Translations under genes and position numbers: made by a program | Part shown: positions 1-7,847 of the stretch, one piece after another | Numbering within the stretch: position 1 is the stretch's first letter | Layout: the number at the start of each line of letters is the position of its first letter | Origin: CAZISM01 sp964541895 | GTDB lineage: Bacteria; Zhuqueibacterota; Zhuqueibacteria; Residuimicrobiales; Residuimicrobiaceae | Direction: 5' to 3' | Length of the DNA: 18,381 nt | Assembly: GCA_964541895.1 (NCBI GenBank) | Contig: CAZISM010000105.1 | Coordinates: 1 to 18,381, forward strand | Notes under the pieces: generated by a model | The model's input: only the letters and a program-made list of their open reading frames with translations | What the model was told of the DNA's origin: nothing | The model's database searches: none

Positions 1-238
1 CAATATTGCCAATGAGCGCTTCGCCAATACCAACCCGCGCCATGGCTTCCAGATCACGGGTGATGCCGTCTTTGGACAGGTTGTCGCTGATCCAGTACCA
101 ATAACACCAGGGCCGGGTATCTGGAGGAGGTGCAACAAAGCCTTTCTCAAGTTCGTCGGTTGCCAGTGCCGAACGTGACAAAAAAACCAAAAGTAATGCT
201 GTACAAAAACGTGTCATGTGTTTATTGGAAAGCTTCAT
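1..238 (-). CDS. Probable GH106 alpha-L-rhamnosidase, N-terminal fragment
   Basis: Only the first 79 codons are in the window; the gene continues beyond base 1. The start ATG (236-238) has a GAGG ribosome binding site 7 nt upstream. The N-terminus is a Sec-type signal peptide: a short basic start, hydrophobic FCTALLLVFLS, then a likely cut after SALA near residue 26. The mature part opens with FVAPPPDTRPWCYWYW, followed by a DGITRDLEAMARVGIG stretch. This proline/tryptophan opening and the 'ITRDLEAMxRVGIG' helix are the usual beginning of GH106-type proteins, which are about 1,000 residues or longer and remove alpha-linked L-rhamnose from the non-reducing end of polysaccharides. It lies 57 nt after the sulfatase stop, so it is probably co-transcribed. 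The catalytic residues are outside the window, so the family call rests on the N-terminus alone. A related large glycosidase family with the same N-terminal pattern is possible. Confidence 0.72.
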   Translation of the reverse strand, partial: MKLSNKHMTRFCTALLLVFLSRSALATDELEKGFVAPPPDTRPWCYWYWISDNLSKDGITRDLEAMARVGIGEALIGNI

Positions 239-295
239 AATGGTACCTCATTGAGGATTTGGAGCACAAACTTTCTCCTATTCATCTTTTTCTCA

Positions 296-1777
296 TCACC
301 GGTCAGGATGCTTGCCCCATTCCTGTCTCCTGGCCATATCATAATCGGGATTGACTTTGGGAAATTCGGCGCCGACCTCTTTTTGCCATTGTTTCAGCAG
401 CGAGTAAAGTTCATTGGTTTTTTCTGGAAAAACTTTTGCCAGATCGGTTGATTCTCCGAGATCGTTTCTCAGGTTATACAAAGCCACCTCTCCGGTCACC
501 TGATTCTCGATAAGCATCCAATCCCCTTTGCGGATGGCGCCGGCCGGGACGTCGTGGTGATAGACCGGATAGTGCCAATAGATGGCGCGTTCCGGATCAT
601 ACTCGTTTCTCAGCAAAGCCGGCAGCATAGAGGTGCCATCCAGTATCTGCTGCGACGGTTTGTCGGCGCCGCTCAGGTCGAGAAGGGTTGGATAAAAATC
701 GACGCTGCTGGTCACGGCCTGGCTGACGCTGCCTGGTTTTATTTTACCCGGCCATTTGACCAGTAACGGTGTACGAATACCGCCCTCGTACACCGTCCCT
801 TTTTCGCTTCTGAGCGGCGAATTGGAAGTGACGATGTATTGCAGGGGGCTGTCTTTGAAATTATGCTGTTTGGATGGCGCGATCATGGGCATGCGATCGG
901 TATCGATGCCGGGATATTTATTCTCACTGGTGCAGCCGCCATTGTCGGACGTGAACAGAACCAGCGTATTCTCGCTCAAGCCGGCCTCTTTCAGTTTGGC
1001 CATAATTCTGCCGACGCTGTCATCCAGGTGTTCGATCATGGCGGCATAAACCGCGTTGCAGGGATAGTCCGGCACCTTTTCTTTGGCAAGGTATTTATCG
1101 ATCAAAGTCTGGTCCGCATCCAGCAGGCAGTGCACATCCCAGTGGGCCAAAAAGAGAAAAAACGGTTGCTGTTTGTGCTTTTCGATAAAATCGATGCCAA
1201 AATCGGCCAGCCGTTCAGAGATGATTTTTTCCGCCGACTGTTCTCTGGGCGGATTGAATCGGGTGTTATAGTAACCGGCACCGACATTGGCTTCATCAAA
1301 TCCCTGGTTCAGCGGATGATGGCGTTTTTCCTGATCGCCCAGATGCCATTTGCCAAAATAGCCGGTGACATAGCCAGCTTTTTTCATGGATTCGCCCATG
1401 GTGACAATTTCTTCAGGGAGGAATTGGGTGCGATTCGAAGGAACCGTAACTTGTTCATATGGCCGCCAGTGGCCGGGGATGAAATCGATGACGCCTACTC
1501 GGGCCGGGTATTGTCCGGACATGATGCTGGCGCGCGTGGGTGAGCAGACCGGACAGGCTGCATACGCGTTGGTAAAACGCATCCCCTCTCTGGCCAGCGC
1601 GCTGAGGTGGGGCGCTTCATTGAAGCTGTTGCCATTACAAGGCAGATCGGCCCATCCTAGGTCATCAGCCAGGATGAACACCATGTTCGGTTTCTTCCCT
1701 GCCTTCGCCTGGCCGCTCAGCCACGTTGCGGCAACGACACCCTGGCCGAGCCATTTGAGAAATGTGCGTCTATTCAT
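296..1777 (-). CDS. Tat-exported S1-family (arylsulfatase-type) sulfatase
   Basis: This gene encodes a 493-residue formylglycine-dependent sulfatase that would hydrolyse sulfate esters on a glycan outside the cytoplasm. The start chosen gives MNRRTFLKWLGQG, a twin-arginine signal; the frame stays open upstream but that extension looks non-coding. Visible active-site elements are the metal ligands D38/D39 (ADDLGW), the C78-S-P-T-R motif whose Cys is converted to formylglycine, K143 and H145 in GKWHLG, H212 and H216 in AHWDVH, D278/N279 in SDNGG, and K326 in SEKGTVYEGG. All the usual residues are therefore present, and the length is normal for the family. The ribosome binding site is weak (GGTGAAG). 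The ATG overlaps the stop of a degraded upstream frame (ATGAATAG), suggesting past translational coupling. The C-terminal third resembles the sulfatase at 6438-7847, so the two are probably of the same subfamily. The substrate is unknown; a Cys-type sulfatase needs a maturase, and none is in the window. Confidence 0.95.
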   Translation of the reverse strand: MNRRTFLKWLGQGVVAATWLSGQAKAGKKPNMVFILADDLGWADLPCNGNSFNEAPHLSALAREGMRFTNAYAACPVCSPTRASIMSGQYPARVGVIDFIPGHWRPYEQVTVPSNRTQFLPEEIVTMGESMKKAGYVTGYFGKWHLGDQEKRHHPLNQGFDEANVGAGYYNTRFNPPREQSAEKIISERLADFGIDFIEKHKQQPFFLFLAHWDVHCLLDADQTLIDKYLAKEKVPDYPCNAVYAAMIEHLDDSVGRIMAKLKEAGLSENTLVLFTSDNGGCTSENKYPGIDTDRMPMIAPSKQHNFKDSPLQYIVTSNSPLRSEKGTVYEGGIRTPLLVKWPGKIKPGSVSQAVTSSVDFYPTLLDLSGADKPSQQILDGTSMLPALLRNEYDPERAIYWHYPVYHHDVPAGAIRKGDWMLIENQVTGEVALYNLRNDLGESTDLAKVFPEKTNELYSLLKQWQKEVGAEFPKVNPDYDMARRQEWGKHPDR

Positions 1778-2190
1778 TGGCTTCACCCATAGTTTTCTGT
1801 GTCCCAGGGAAAAATGTATTAAACCGTTTCTTTTCATTTTCATCAGGACAAACATCCGGCAACGCTTCCAGATCGCCGAAACCCGCCCGTGCCGATGGCA
1901 TGATGAACAGGCCTTCGCCGAATTCGCTGCAATTGTCATTCATGGTCATCGTTCGGTCGCATGAATCGACCGGCAGCGTTTCAGCAAAATCATTTTTCTT
2001 CCAGATGGCCAATATTTATGCTCATCCGGGGCCAGCCGGAAGCCATCCGATCGACGGCATGGAAATCATAATCACTCCTGCTACCGCAGATGTATCACGC
2101 GGCATTACATTCGTTTTCGCTGATGCCGAACATCTTTTGAAAGCCAGGTTCAAGACCAGCGACAACTCTCAACCGGTTCAATCCGCTCGT
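1770..2190 (-). pseudogene. Probable broken gene upstream of the sulfatase, identity unknown
   Basis: No intact frame spans this stretch, but the minus strand reads like protein in pieces. From about 1993 down to 1770 the frame gives CSEFGEGLFIMPSARAGFGD and then FGDLEALPDVCPDENEKKRF, with protein-like composition. Its TAG stop overlaps the sulfatase ATG in ATGAATAG, the arrangement of a coupled operon gene. Just upstream the coding look moves to another frame (segment DYDFHAVDRMASGWPRMSIN), and the two frames join if one base is removed from the five-T run at 1993-1997. That second frame is itself interrupted by a TGA at 2095-2097, with GFQKMFGISENEC beyond it. The visible part is therefore about 130-140 codons with at least one frameshift and one stop. 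I do not recognise the family. It could be a decayed gene, the remnant of a longer one, or an artefact of sequencing errors in a metagenomic assembly. The opposite strand has a continuous 154-codon frame here, which looks less protein-like over its first half. Confidence 0.45.
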
Positions 2191-2471
2191 TCAAATGGCA
2201 TGCGTCTTATTGACCTGCAATCGTGATCAAGAAACTGAACAGAAAAATATCCAGCCTTTCTGCTTTGGCTAGAATAGATAATCGATTCATAATAGCAGTT
2301 TTATTAAATGGATGCGACGATAATGACGATGCACGGTTGCTTACGTTAGCGCTCACGTGTGCAGTTGTTTTGCTAAAAAATAGTACTTTTTTGCAGTTTT
2401 GCAACAGATTTTTATCCTTTTTTCGACTTTGTTCGACCGCGGCCGTTGCCGGACGGACGCCCGCCAAAGTA
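2191..2471. other. Intergenic AT-rich stretch, possible leader
   Basis: About 280 bp between the stop of the large FAD oxidoreductase and the broken gene. It is clearly more AT-rich than the surrounding genes, with several A and T tracts (for example 2375-2380, 2387-2392 and 2409-2422). One minus-strand frame encodes a short hydrophobic peptide (MNRLSILAKAERLD..., about 27 codons, ending at 2207), but it has no ribosome binding site and I do not call it a gene. This is the longest non-coding stretch in the window and the most natural place for a terminator of the upstream genes and a new promoter for the sulfatase/GH106 end. I see no GC-rich stem followed by a T run, so no confident terminator. 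Confidence 0.5.
2377..2404 (-). promoter_or_regulatory. Weak sigma70-like promoter candidate
   Basis: On the minus strand TTGCAA (2399-2404; 4 of 6 matches to TTGACA) is followed after 16 nt by TATTTT (2377-2382; 4 of 6 matches to TATAAT). It lies in the AT-rich stretch upstream of the broken gene, the sulfatase and the GH106 gene. AT-rich DNA produces such matches by chance, so this is only a suggestion. Confidence 0.18.
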
Positions 2472-5177
2472 CTATACCGATTCCCGATAAGCTCGCACCT
2501 CATATATGCGGGCAGACAAATGACCGTTGCTGGACAGCACTGTGACTCTGAGTCGTTCGACCGGAACAGCCGTAAAGCGATGAATCCGTCGCCGTTGAAA
2601 ATTGCCGACAACATCGGCCAGGATTTTCCATTCAGCTCCGACCAGCCCGCTTACCTGATACTCTCGCACACATTCTGGCGGCACCACATCGCTTTTATGC
2701 GCTTCATCGACATCCAGATCGGTGTCAAAAGTCAGGTATACGCTATCGATGGTTGTGGCGTGGCTGAATTCAAGTTCAACCCATTGCGGCATGGCCTGGC
2801 GCGGGTCTGAGGCCCACATATTCATCGAGCGCTCGTCGGGTCGAATCAAACCATTTATAATATTCTCCGCCGCATAGTCTGTAGCCGTACGGTGCGCCGA
2901 GGGTGGCAATACGATGGCCGGCAGAGTGTAAAAACTGTGGTATTCATTCTTCACGGCAACCCATTTTCCCGCCTCCCAGGCGGCGCGACAGCTTGGCTGA
3001 GGCGCCCTGGCCATGCGCCCCCACCAGATTCCCTCCGCAGCCGGCAATTCAATACAGACATAGGGCGCAGAGATCGATTGGTTAACGTCAAATTTGACCC
3101 AATGGCTGAAACCATGCACCGGCGGCTTGGTCGGCAACACCATGGAATAGCCGGGCGGCACGATGGCCGTAATCGTTGCGAGCACCTCCCGTGAACTGAA
3201 ATCGGCCGCGTGTTTGGCCTTGCGAACCTGCAGTGTGATTTTCGTCGCATCGACGATCGTGGTGGATACCTGCAAAAATATGGATTCCAGTTTGCCATGC
3301 AAGCCTACCGGAATTACCATGGCTCTGGGCCTGTCCAGCGGCATATATCCGGCATTTTGACAATCCGTTTTCTTAAAGGTCTGACACGCATCGACACTGG
3401 CCGCTCTAACCCGAGCGGATCGCGCCAGGTCCAGCGGGTCCTCATTGCGAACGTGGGGAATAAAGAGATCGTCCTTGAGAAGCGTCTGCTGCAACGCCGG
3501 CATATGTTGTTGCGCCAAAGTTCTGGGAGACAACTGGAGTTGAACAGCCAGTGCTGCCGCTGTTCCTGCCGCCTGCCCCAAACACGCCAAGGTTCGTTGT
3601 ATTCTGACCGTGCCCAGCGCCACATGGGTAACACTCATATCCCGGCCTGCAAACATCAGATTGGAAATATTTTTAGAATAGAGGCATCGAAAAGGTATCT
3701 GATACAGAGCCACATGTTCGTTGAACTGATACGGCCCTTCCTTGCCGGAAAACATGCCCTGCGGATGATGCACATCCAGATACCAGCCGCCGGAGGCAAT
3801 GCGGTCCTCAAAAAACGTATCGTTCTGCACATCATTTTGCGTTAGAATGTAATCACCGATCAACCGGCGCGTTTCACGTTTGGCCAACGTGGTAGCAACG
3901 ACAGCCAACGCATAATTTTTCGCTCTTTCGCGTTTTGACCAGGTGTTTTTCAGATAATCCCAATAGCCATAGGTGATGCGCAGCAAATCGTCACGGGCCT
4001 TTTCTTTTTGTTCCAGTTCATTAATCGTGCCGCGATGTTCGAACCACCAGGACCCATAGCTGATATCGCCGACATGTCGATAGATATGGTCGTCCGAAGT
4101 CCATTTATAAGCCCAGGACGGCGGTTCGAAAACAACCGGACGACCGGTATCGACCGCTTTGTAGATAAACGCTTCGCGAAAGAGGACGCCGCTCATCATG
4201 ATATCATCGGCCGTCTCCGGCGCCAATCGTTCGTTGAATTCGTGCCGGGCTTCCCGACCGCAGCGATAGTGAGCGCCGGCATAATAGCCCACCCAGCCGT
4301 CCCCGGAACAGTCAATGAATAATCTTCCTTTGTATACAGCGGTGAAATTATCGAGTGTGCCGATGGTTCTGACCGCNNNNNNNNNNNNNNNNNNNNNNNN
4401 NNNNNNNNNNNNNNNNNNNNNNNNNNNNNNNNNNNNNNNNNNNNNNNNNNNNNNNNNNNNNNNNNNNNNNNNNNNNGGATTGGAATCGATGAGCGCGGTT
4501 TTGGCGCCTTTGCGGGCAGCGGCGATGGCGGCACAGAAACCCGCGGCGCCGGCGCCGATGACGATGACATCCCAGCCGTCGGACACTTTGGCTTGCAGAC
4601 CGACGCCGGTCATTTGGGCGCGTTGCGTGCGGATGCCTTCCGCGTCATCCGGCGGCACAAACGAATGATCCGTGGTTAAAATAATACCGGCGCATCGTCC
4701 ATAATGGCCGGTTTCATCCTGGAGCGAAAACCGGACCAGGCCCTGCTTCAGTTCATAGTCACCGGCGGATTCCCAGATCCATTTCTCTGCCGCACCACAG
4801 CCGAACACTTTGTCGCTCGGCGTTCCGTTGATGGCGAGCCGGAATCGGCCGGGCGAGTAATCCTGCAGCCAATTTTTATTACGCACCCAAATGCGAAAAT
4901 TGCCCGCTTTCGGCAAACGGATGGCGGTCGTGGCATCTTGTACCGGCGATCCGGTTCCGGCAGCCAGCAAACAGGCCGATCCCATCAAATCGATGAATTG
5001 CGTATCCAGTTTCCAGCCGCCATACTGGGCGAAATCTTTAGGTTCGATCCAGATCAGAGTATGAAATTGCGAAGCGCCGCGAACCTGGCTCACCCAGGAT
5101 TGCATTAAAAAACCGCCGCACATCGCCGGTGCGCCAGCCTGGAGAAATTGCCGTCGAGAATACTGCGAGTTCTTCAT
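2472..5177 (-). CDS. Tat-exported multidomain FAD-dependent oxidoreductase with discoidin-like C-terminus
   Basis: This is a flavoprotein of the FAD-dependent oxidoreductase group (PF12831-like), at least 901 residues and broken by an assembly gap. The ATG at 5177 has an ideal AGGAG site and gives a twin-arginine signal (SRRQFLQAGAP). Residues about 38-175 form a beta-rich domain with IWIEPKDFAQYGGWKLD and AGNFRIWVRNKNW, typical of the ligand-binding module preceding the FAD domain in exported members. The FAD Rossmann motif is at 203-231 (DVIVIGAGAAG). After the N run come FIDCSGDGWVGYYAG and CGREARHEF, the second conserved FAD-domain block. Residues from about 760 to the end resemble an F5/8 type C (discoidin) sugar-binding domain (MPQWVELEF, ERLRVTVLSSNG). 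Its substrate is unknown. Its place among sulfatases and glycosidases suggests a glycan or a sugar released from it. The N run removes the sequence after LIDSN, normally the region following the first FAD motif. Confidence 0.9.
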   Translation of the reverse strand: MKNSQYSRRQFLQAGAPAMCGGFLMQSWVSQVRGASQFHTLIWIEPKDFAQYGGWKLDTQFIDLMGSACLLAAGTGSPVQDATTAIRLPKAGNFRIWVRNKNWLQDYSPGRFRLAINGTPSDKVFGCGAAEKWIWESAGDYELKQGLVRFSLQDETGHYGRCAGIILTTDHSFVPPDDAEGIRTQRAQMTGVGLQAKVSDGWDVIVIGAGAAGFCAAIAAARKGAKTALIDSNXXXXXXXXXXXXXXXXXXXXXXXXXXXXXXXXXXAVRTIGTLDNFTAVYKGRLFIDCSGDGWVGYYAGAHYRCGREARHEFNERLAPETADDIMMSGVLFREAFIYKAVDTGRPVVFEPPSWAYKWTSDDHIYRHVGDISYGSWWFEHRGTINELEQKEKARDDLLRITYGYWDYLKNTWSKRERAKNYALAVVATTLAKRETRRLIGDYILTQNDVQNDTFFEDRIASGGWYLDVHHPQGMFSGKEGPYQFNEHVALYQIPFRCLYSKNISNLMFAGRDMSVTHVALGTVRIQRTLACLGQAAGTAAALAVQLQLSPRTLAQQHMPALQQTLLKDDLFIPHVRNEDPLDLARSARVRAASVDACQTFKKTDCQNAGYMPLDRPRAMVIPVGLHGKLESIFLQVSTTIVDATKITLQVRKAKHAADFSSREVLATITAIVPPGYSMVLPTKPPVHGFSHWVKFDVNQSISAPYVCIELPAAEGIWWGRMARAPQPSCRAAWEAGKWVAVKNEYHSFYTLPAIVLPPSAHRTATDYAAENIINGLIRPDERSMNMWASDPRQAMPQWVELEFSHATTIDSVYLTFDTDLDVDEAHKSDVVPPECVREYQVSGLVGAEWKILADVVGNFQRRRIHRFTAVPVERLRVTVLSSNGHLSARIYEVRAYRESV
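4377..4476. other. Assembly gap of exactly 100 N inside the FAD oxidoreductase gene
   Basis: One hundred consecutive N, the common placeholder for a scaffold gap of unknown size. The frames on both sides happen to agree when read through 100 bases. In this flavoprotein group the distance between the first FAD motif and the CSGDG block is usually roughly 90-100 residues, so the true missing sequence is probably nearer 250-300 bp. This is a statement about the family from memory, not a measurement. Confidence 0.97.
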
Positions 5178-5255
5178 GTCAAGCTCCTGCATGTTAAATA
5201 CGGAACGAGGGTTTCATGTATGAATGGGCACCAGGCCAGGGACAGCCGTGCATCG

Positions 5256-6422
5256 TCAAAAGCGCAGCCGCAGCAGAGCGGCCAGGGCGTCCAGGCGCAA
5301 AGAGCCATCCATCAAGGTCGGCGTCAACCAGCCGCCTTCGTCGTTTTCATTCCAGGCGTAAATTAGTATCGCGTTGCTCTCGGCGATCTCGGGATTCCTG
5401 GTATTCCATTCCAAGGCGTGCTGGAGGTGGGTTGCCAGCTCGGCCGGCGTGGGCGTTTCATAATAATTATCCAATCCCACTCCCGGCTTTTGCCAGGTTT
5501 CCCACGGCATGGGATGAATGACGCGCGGTCGTCGATCCCAGCCGGACATCACGAGCGGTACCAGTTTACAGCCGCTTGCTCTGACCGAATCCCACCAACG
5601 CTCACTATAGGAAGCCAGCTCGGCATAAGGCGCTTTTACTCCGCCGCCGCTGGTGGCATAAGCGCCGGCGGCATCAAATCCCAACCGGTCCGCGTACAGT
5701 TTGCCATCGTTGGCGCTAAAGACTTGCACCACAAAATAGGGCGCCCCCAGACCGGCGCGAAGAGCACTCTTCCTGAATTCATCGAACGCCTCCCTGCAAC
5801 GGTCCCAGGATCCGAACGGGGTGCCGTTTTCCCATTGACGCGGATTGAACAGAAAAACCAGCGGTCGATCGCCCAGTACGGTTTGATAATCCGGATGGCG
5901 AAAATAATTGACATATCTGTTCATCTGCGATGGCCATTGCGATGGCGGACCCAGCGCAGAAGCACCCAGGATCAGGCAGAATTTCATCTTTGATTTTTTT
6001 GAACTGGCCAGATACAGTTGCAGTCCCAGTGACATGGGATCATGCTCTGCATAAGAAACAAACGCCCAATAATCCAGACCGGCGGCGCTGGCATACTCGA
6101 TTTCCTGATCCATGATGGCCTGGCTATTGGCACGCACCTGGACCGTGCTGTCGTTTACAACATGCGCATAGAACGGCAAACGGTAGTGCCATTGCTTCGG
6201 ACCTAGGGCTTTCTCAACGGCCAGTCCGGGCGCTCCGAGATCGCCATGATAGGCGTCCCAGCGAATGGCACCGACGATGGCCGTCGCGTTTCGAGCAGCG
6301 CCGTATCGGCTGTCAGTACTAAAATCGCGTTGGCAGCAGAGTATAATAATTCCACATAGCAAAACACCATATGGCGACTTTTTCACCGGCAGGTCCCTTT
6401 TTTTGAACGATTTCATGGTCAC
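5256..6422 (-). CDS. GH99/WbsX-like glycosidase, probable lipoprotein (copy 1)
   Basis: A 388-residue exported protein related to the GH99/WbsX-like TIM-barrel group. The N-terminus has basic residues, then a hydrophobic stretch GVLLCGIIILCC, which may be a lipoprotein signal with the Cys near residue 29-30. The core begins with VGAIRWDAY, followed by MDQEIEYASAAGLDYWAFVSY and YQTVLGDRPLVFLFNP. Near the C-terminus is YAWNENDEGGW, in which E359 and E362 have the E-x-x-E spacing of the catalytic pair of GH99 (endo-alpha-mannosidase/mannanase) and of the NEWxEG motif of WbsX proteins. GH99 enzymes cut internal alpha-mannosidic bonds; whether that activity applies here is uncertain. The GTG at 6422 has an AGAGAG site about 8 nt upstream, while the ATG at 6416 is 14 nt away, so GTG is slightly favoured. 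It starts 15 nt after the sulfatase stop. It is a paralogue of the gene at 16656-17774. Confidence 0.82.
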   Translation of the reverse strand: MTMKSFKKRDLPVKKSPYGVLLCGIIILCCQRDFSTDSRYGAARNATAIVGAIRWDAYHGDLGAPGLAVEKALGPKQWHYRLPFYAHVVNDSTVQVRANSQAIMDQEIEYASAAGLDYWAFVSYAEHDPMSLGLQLYLASSKKSKMKFCLILGASALGPPSQWPSQMNRYVNYFRHPDYQTVLGDRPLVFLFNPRQWENGTPFGSWDRCREAFDEFRKSALRAGLGAPYFVVQVFSANDGKLYADRLGFDAAGAYATSGGGVKAPYAELASYSERWWDSVRASGCKLVPLVMSGWDRRPRVIHPMPWETWQKPGVGLDNYYETPTPAELATHLQHALEWNTRNPEIAESNAILIYAWNENDEGGWLTPTLMDGSLRLDALAALLRLRF

Positions 6423-6437
6423 TATAGTTTCTCTCTG

Positions 6438-7847
6438 CTACCCCTGCGGCTTGTATTCCGGATTGAGCGACGGCAGGGCGGCGTTCAGCGAACGCCGCCA
6501 GCCGGCCAATTTTTCCTGCAGCTCCTGTGCCCGTTGTGGATATTGACCGGCCAGGTTGGTGGTCTCACTTTCGTCGTTTTCAAGATCGTACAACTCTATA
6601 TGGTTGTCCTCAAAAAACTCGATTAGTTTCCATCTCCCCTGCCGGATTGCCCCGGCCGGAGTCGATGCCTGATAATATGGATAGTGCCAGAACAAGGCGT
6701 CACGGCCGATGGCGTCTTGTTGCCGTAACAAGGGGGTCAGGTCACAGCCGTCCAGAATCTGCTGCGGCTTTTGGCGCAAGCCGGCCAGACGCAGCAGCGT
6801 TGGATAAAAATCTATGCTGCAAACCGGCGTATGACACACCGTACCCGGTGTGATGCCGCCGGGCCAACGAACGATGAGGGGTACGCGAAGGCCGTCTTCA
6901 TACAAGGTGGATTTACCGCCGCGAAACGAACACACCGGCTCACCCTTTTCATCAAAGCGATGCTGTAAATTCTTCCAGAATTTTTCATCGTCACGCAAAC
7001 CATGCAAGCCGCCGTTATCAGAAGTAAAAATGAACAAGGTCTGTGCGCTCAGGCCCAATTCGTCCAAGACCGCCATGATACGGCCAACGCTGTCATCCAT
7101 GTGCTCCACCATGGCAGCATAGACAGGATGAAACCCCTCGCCCGGCTTTGGCTTTTGCCTGTACTTTTCGACCAGCGGCTGACGGGCTTCATAAGGCACA
7201 TGGACCAAAAAGTGGCTCAAATAGAGGAAGAACGGCCGTTCTCTGTTGTCGCGGATGAACTGTTCCGCTCTTTTGGTCAAAGTTTCAGCCAGATAATCGT
7301 CATCCGTCACTGCTGTGTCCGGTGTGGTTCGAAAGTTGATGTGGCGGCCCTCGCTGACCAAAATCTCGTCAAAACCCTGCTGGTCCGGAAAAAATTCTCT
7401 GCCGCCCAGATGCCATTTGCCAACACAGCCGGTACGGTAGCCCTCGGCCCGAAGCGCCTCGGCGATCGTAGTCACCTCAAGTGGCAGCTGTTGCCGGTTT
7501 TCAGGGGGCAGGAGTTTTGATCCTGGCGGCGCCTTTGGTCCGGGTATATAGCTGTTGATGCCGATACGCGCCGGGTACTGCCCGGTCATGATGCTGGCAC
7601 GGGTGGGTGAACAGACCGGATTGGCGGCATAGGCATTGGTAAAGCGCATCCCCTGGCCGGCCAGCCGGTCCAGATTCGAGGTTTCGTGAAATGCATTATG
7701 GTAGCAGCCCAAATCCGACCAGCCCAGATCATCCATAAGGATAAAAACAATGTTTGGTTTGCGCGCCGCTGTCGGCGTCCAGGAGATGAATCCGGCGGCG
7801 CCACTCCCCAAAGCCGCGATTCTCAGAAATTCTCGTCGATTTTTCAT
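6438..7847 (-). CDS. Tat-exported S1-family sulfatase
   Basis: A complete 469-residue sulfatase. It begins MKNRREFLRIAALGSGAAGF, a twin-arginine signal, and its ATG overlaps the TGA of the beta-helix gene before it (AAATGA), indicating translational coupling. Active-site residues are all visible: D39/D40 (MDDLGW), C79-S-P-T-R for formylglycine formation, K144 and H146 in GKWHLG, H212 and H216 in SHFLVH, D277/N278 in SDNGG, and K312 in FRGGKSTLYEDG. Family knowledge says this enzyme removes sulfate esters from sugars with a bound calcium ion. The region PAGAIRQGRWKLIEFFEDN and the following C-terminus match the sulfatase at 296-1777 better than the one at the right edge, so two sulfatases probably share a subfamily while the third differs. 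It is followed after 15 nt by a GH99-like gene, the same order as at 16656-18381. Confidence 0.95.
   Translation of the reverse strand: MKNRREFLRIAALGSGAAGFISWTPTAARKPNIVFILMDDLGWSDLGCYHNAFHETSNLDRLAGQGMRFTNAYAANPVCSPTRASIMTGQYPARIGINSYIPGPKAPPGSKLLPPENRQQLPLEVTTIAEALRAEGYRTGCVGKWHLGGREFFPDQQGFDEILVSEGRHINFRTTPDTAVTDDDYLAETLTKRAEQFIRDNRERPFFLYLSHFLVHVPYEARQPLVEKYRQKPKPGEGFHPVYAAMVEHMDDSVGRIMAVLDELGLSAQTLFIFTSDNGGLHGLRDDEKFWKNLQHRFDEKGEPVCSFRGGKSTLYEDGLRVPLIVRWPGGITPGTVCHTPVCSIDFYPTLLRLAGLRQKPQQILDGCDLTPLLRQQDAIGRDALFWHYPYYQASTPAGAIRQGRWKLIEFFEDNHIELYDLENDESETTNLAGQYPQRAQELQEKLAGWRRSLNAALPSLNPEYKPQG

Noticed and set aside
839..1543. A 234-codon plus-strand open frame
   Set aside because: It is antisense to the sulfatase that carries all active-site motifs on the other strand.
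1762..2226. A continuous 154-codon plus-strand frame over the broken-gene region
   Set aside because: Its first half does not look like protein, it has no clear ribosome binding site, and it would be the only plus-strand gene. The minus strand has better coding character and an operon-like overlap. Not fully excluded.
2372..2394. A/T-tract inverted repeat as an intrinsic terminator
   Set aside because: The stem is only A:T pairs with mismatches and there is no GC-rich stem before the T run.
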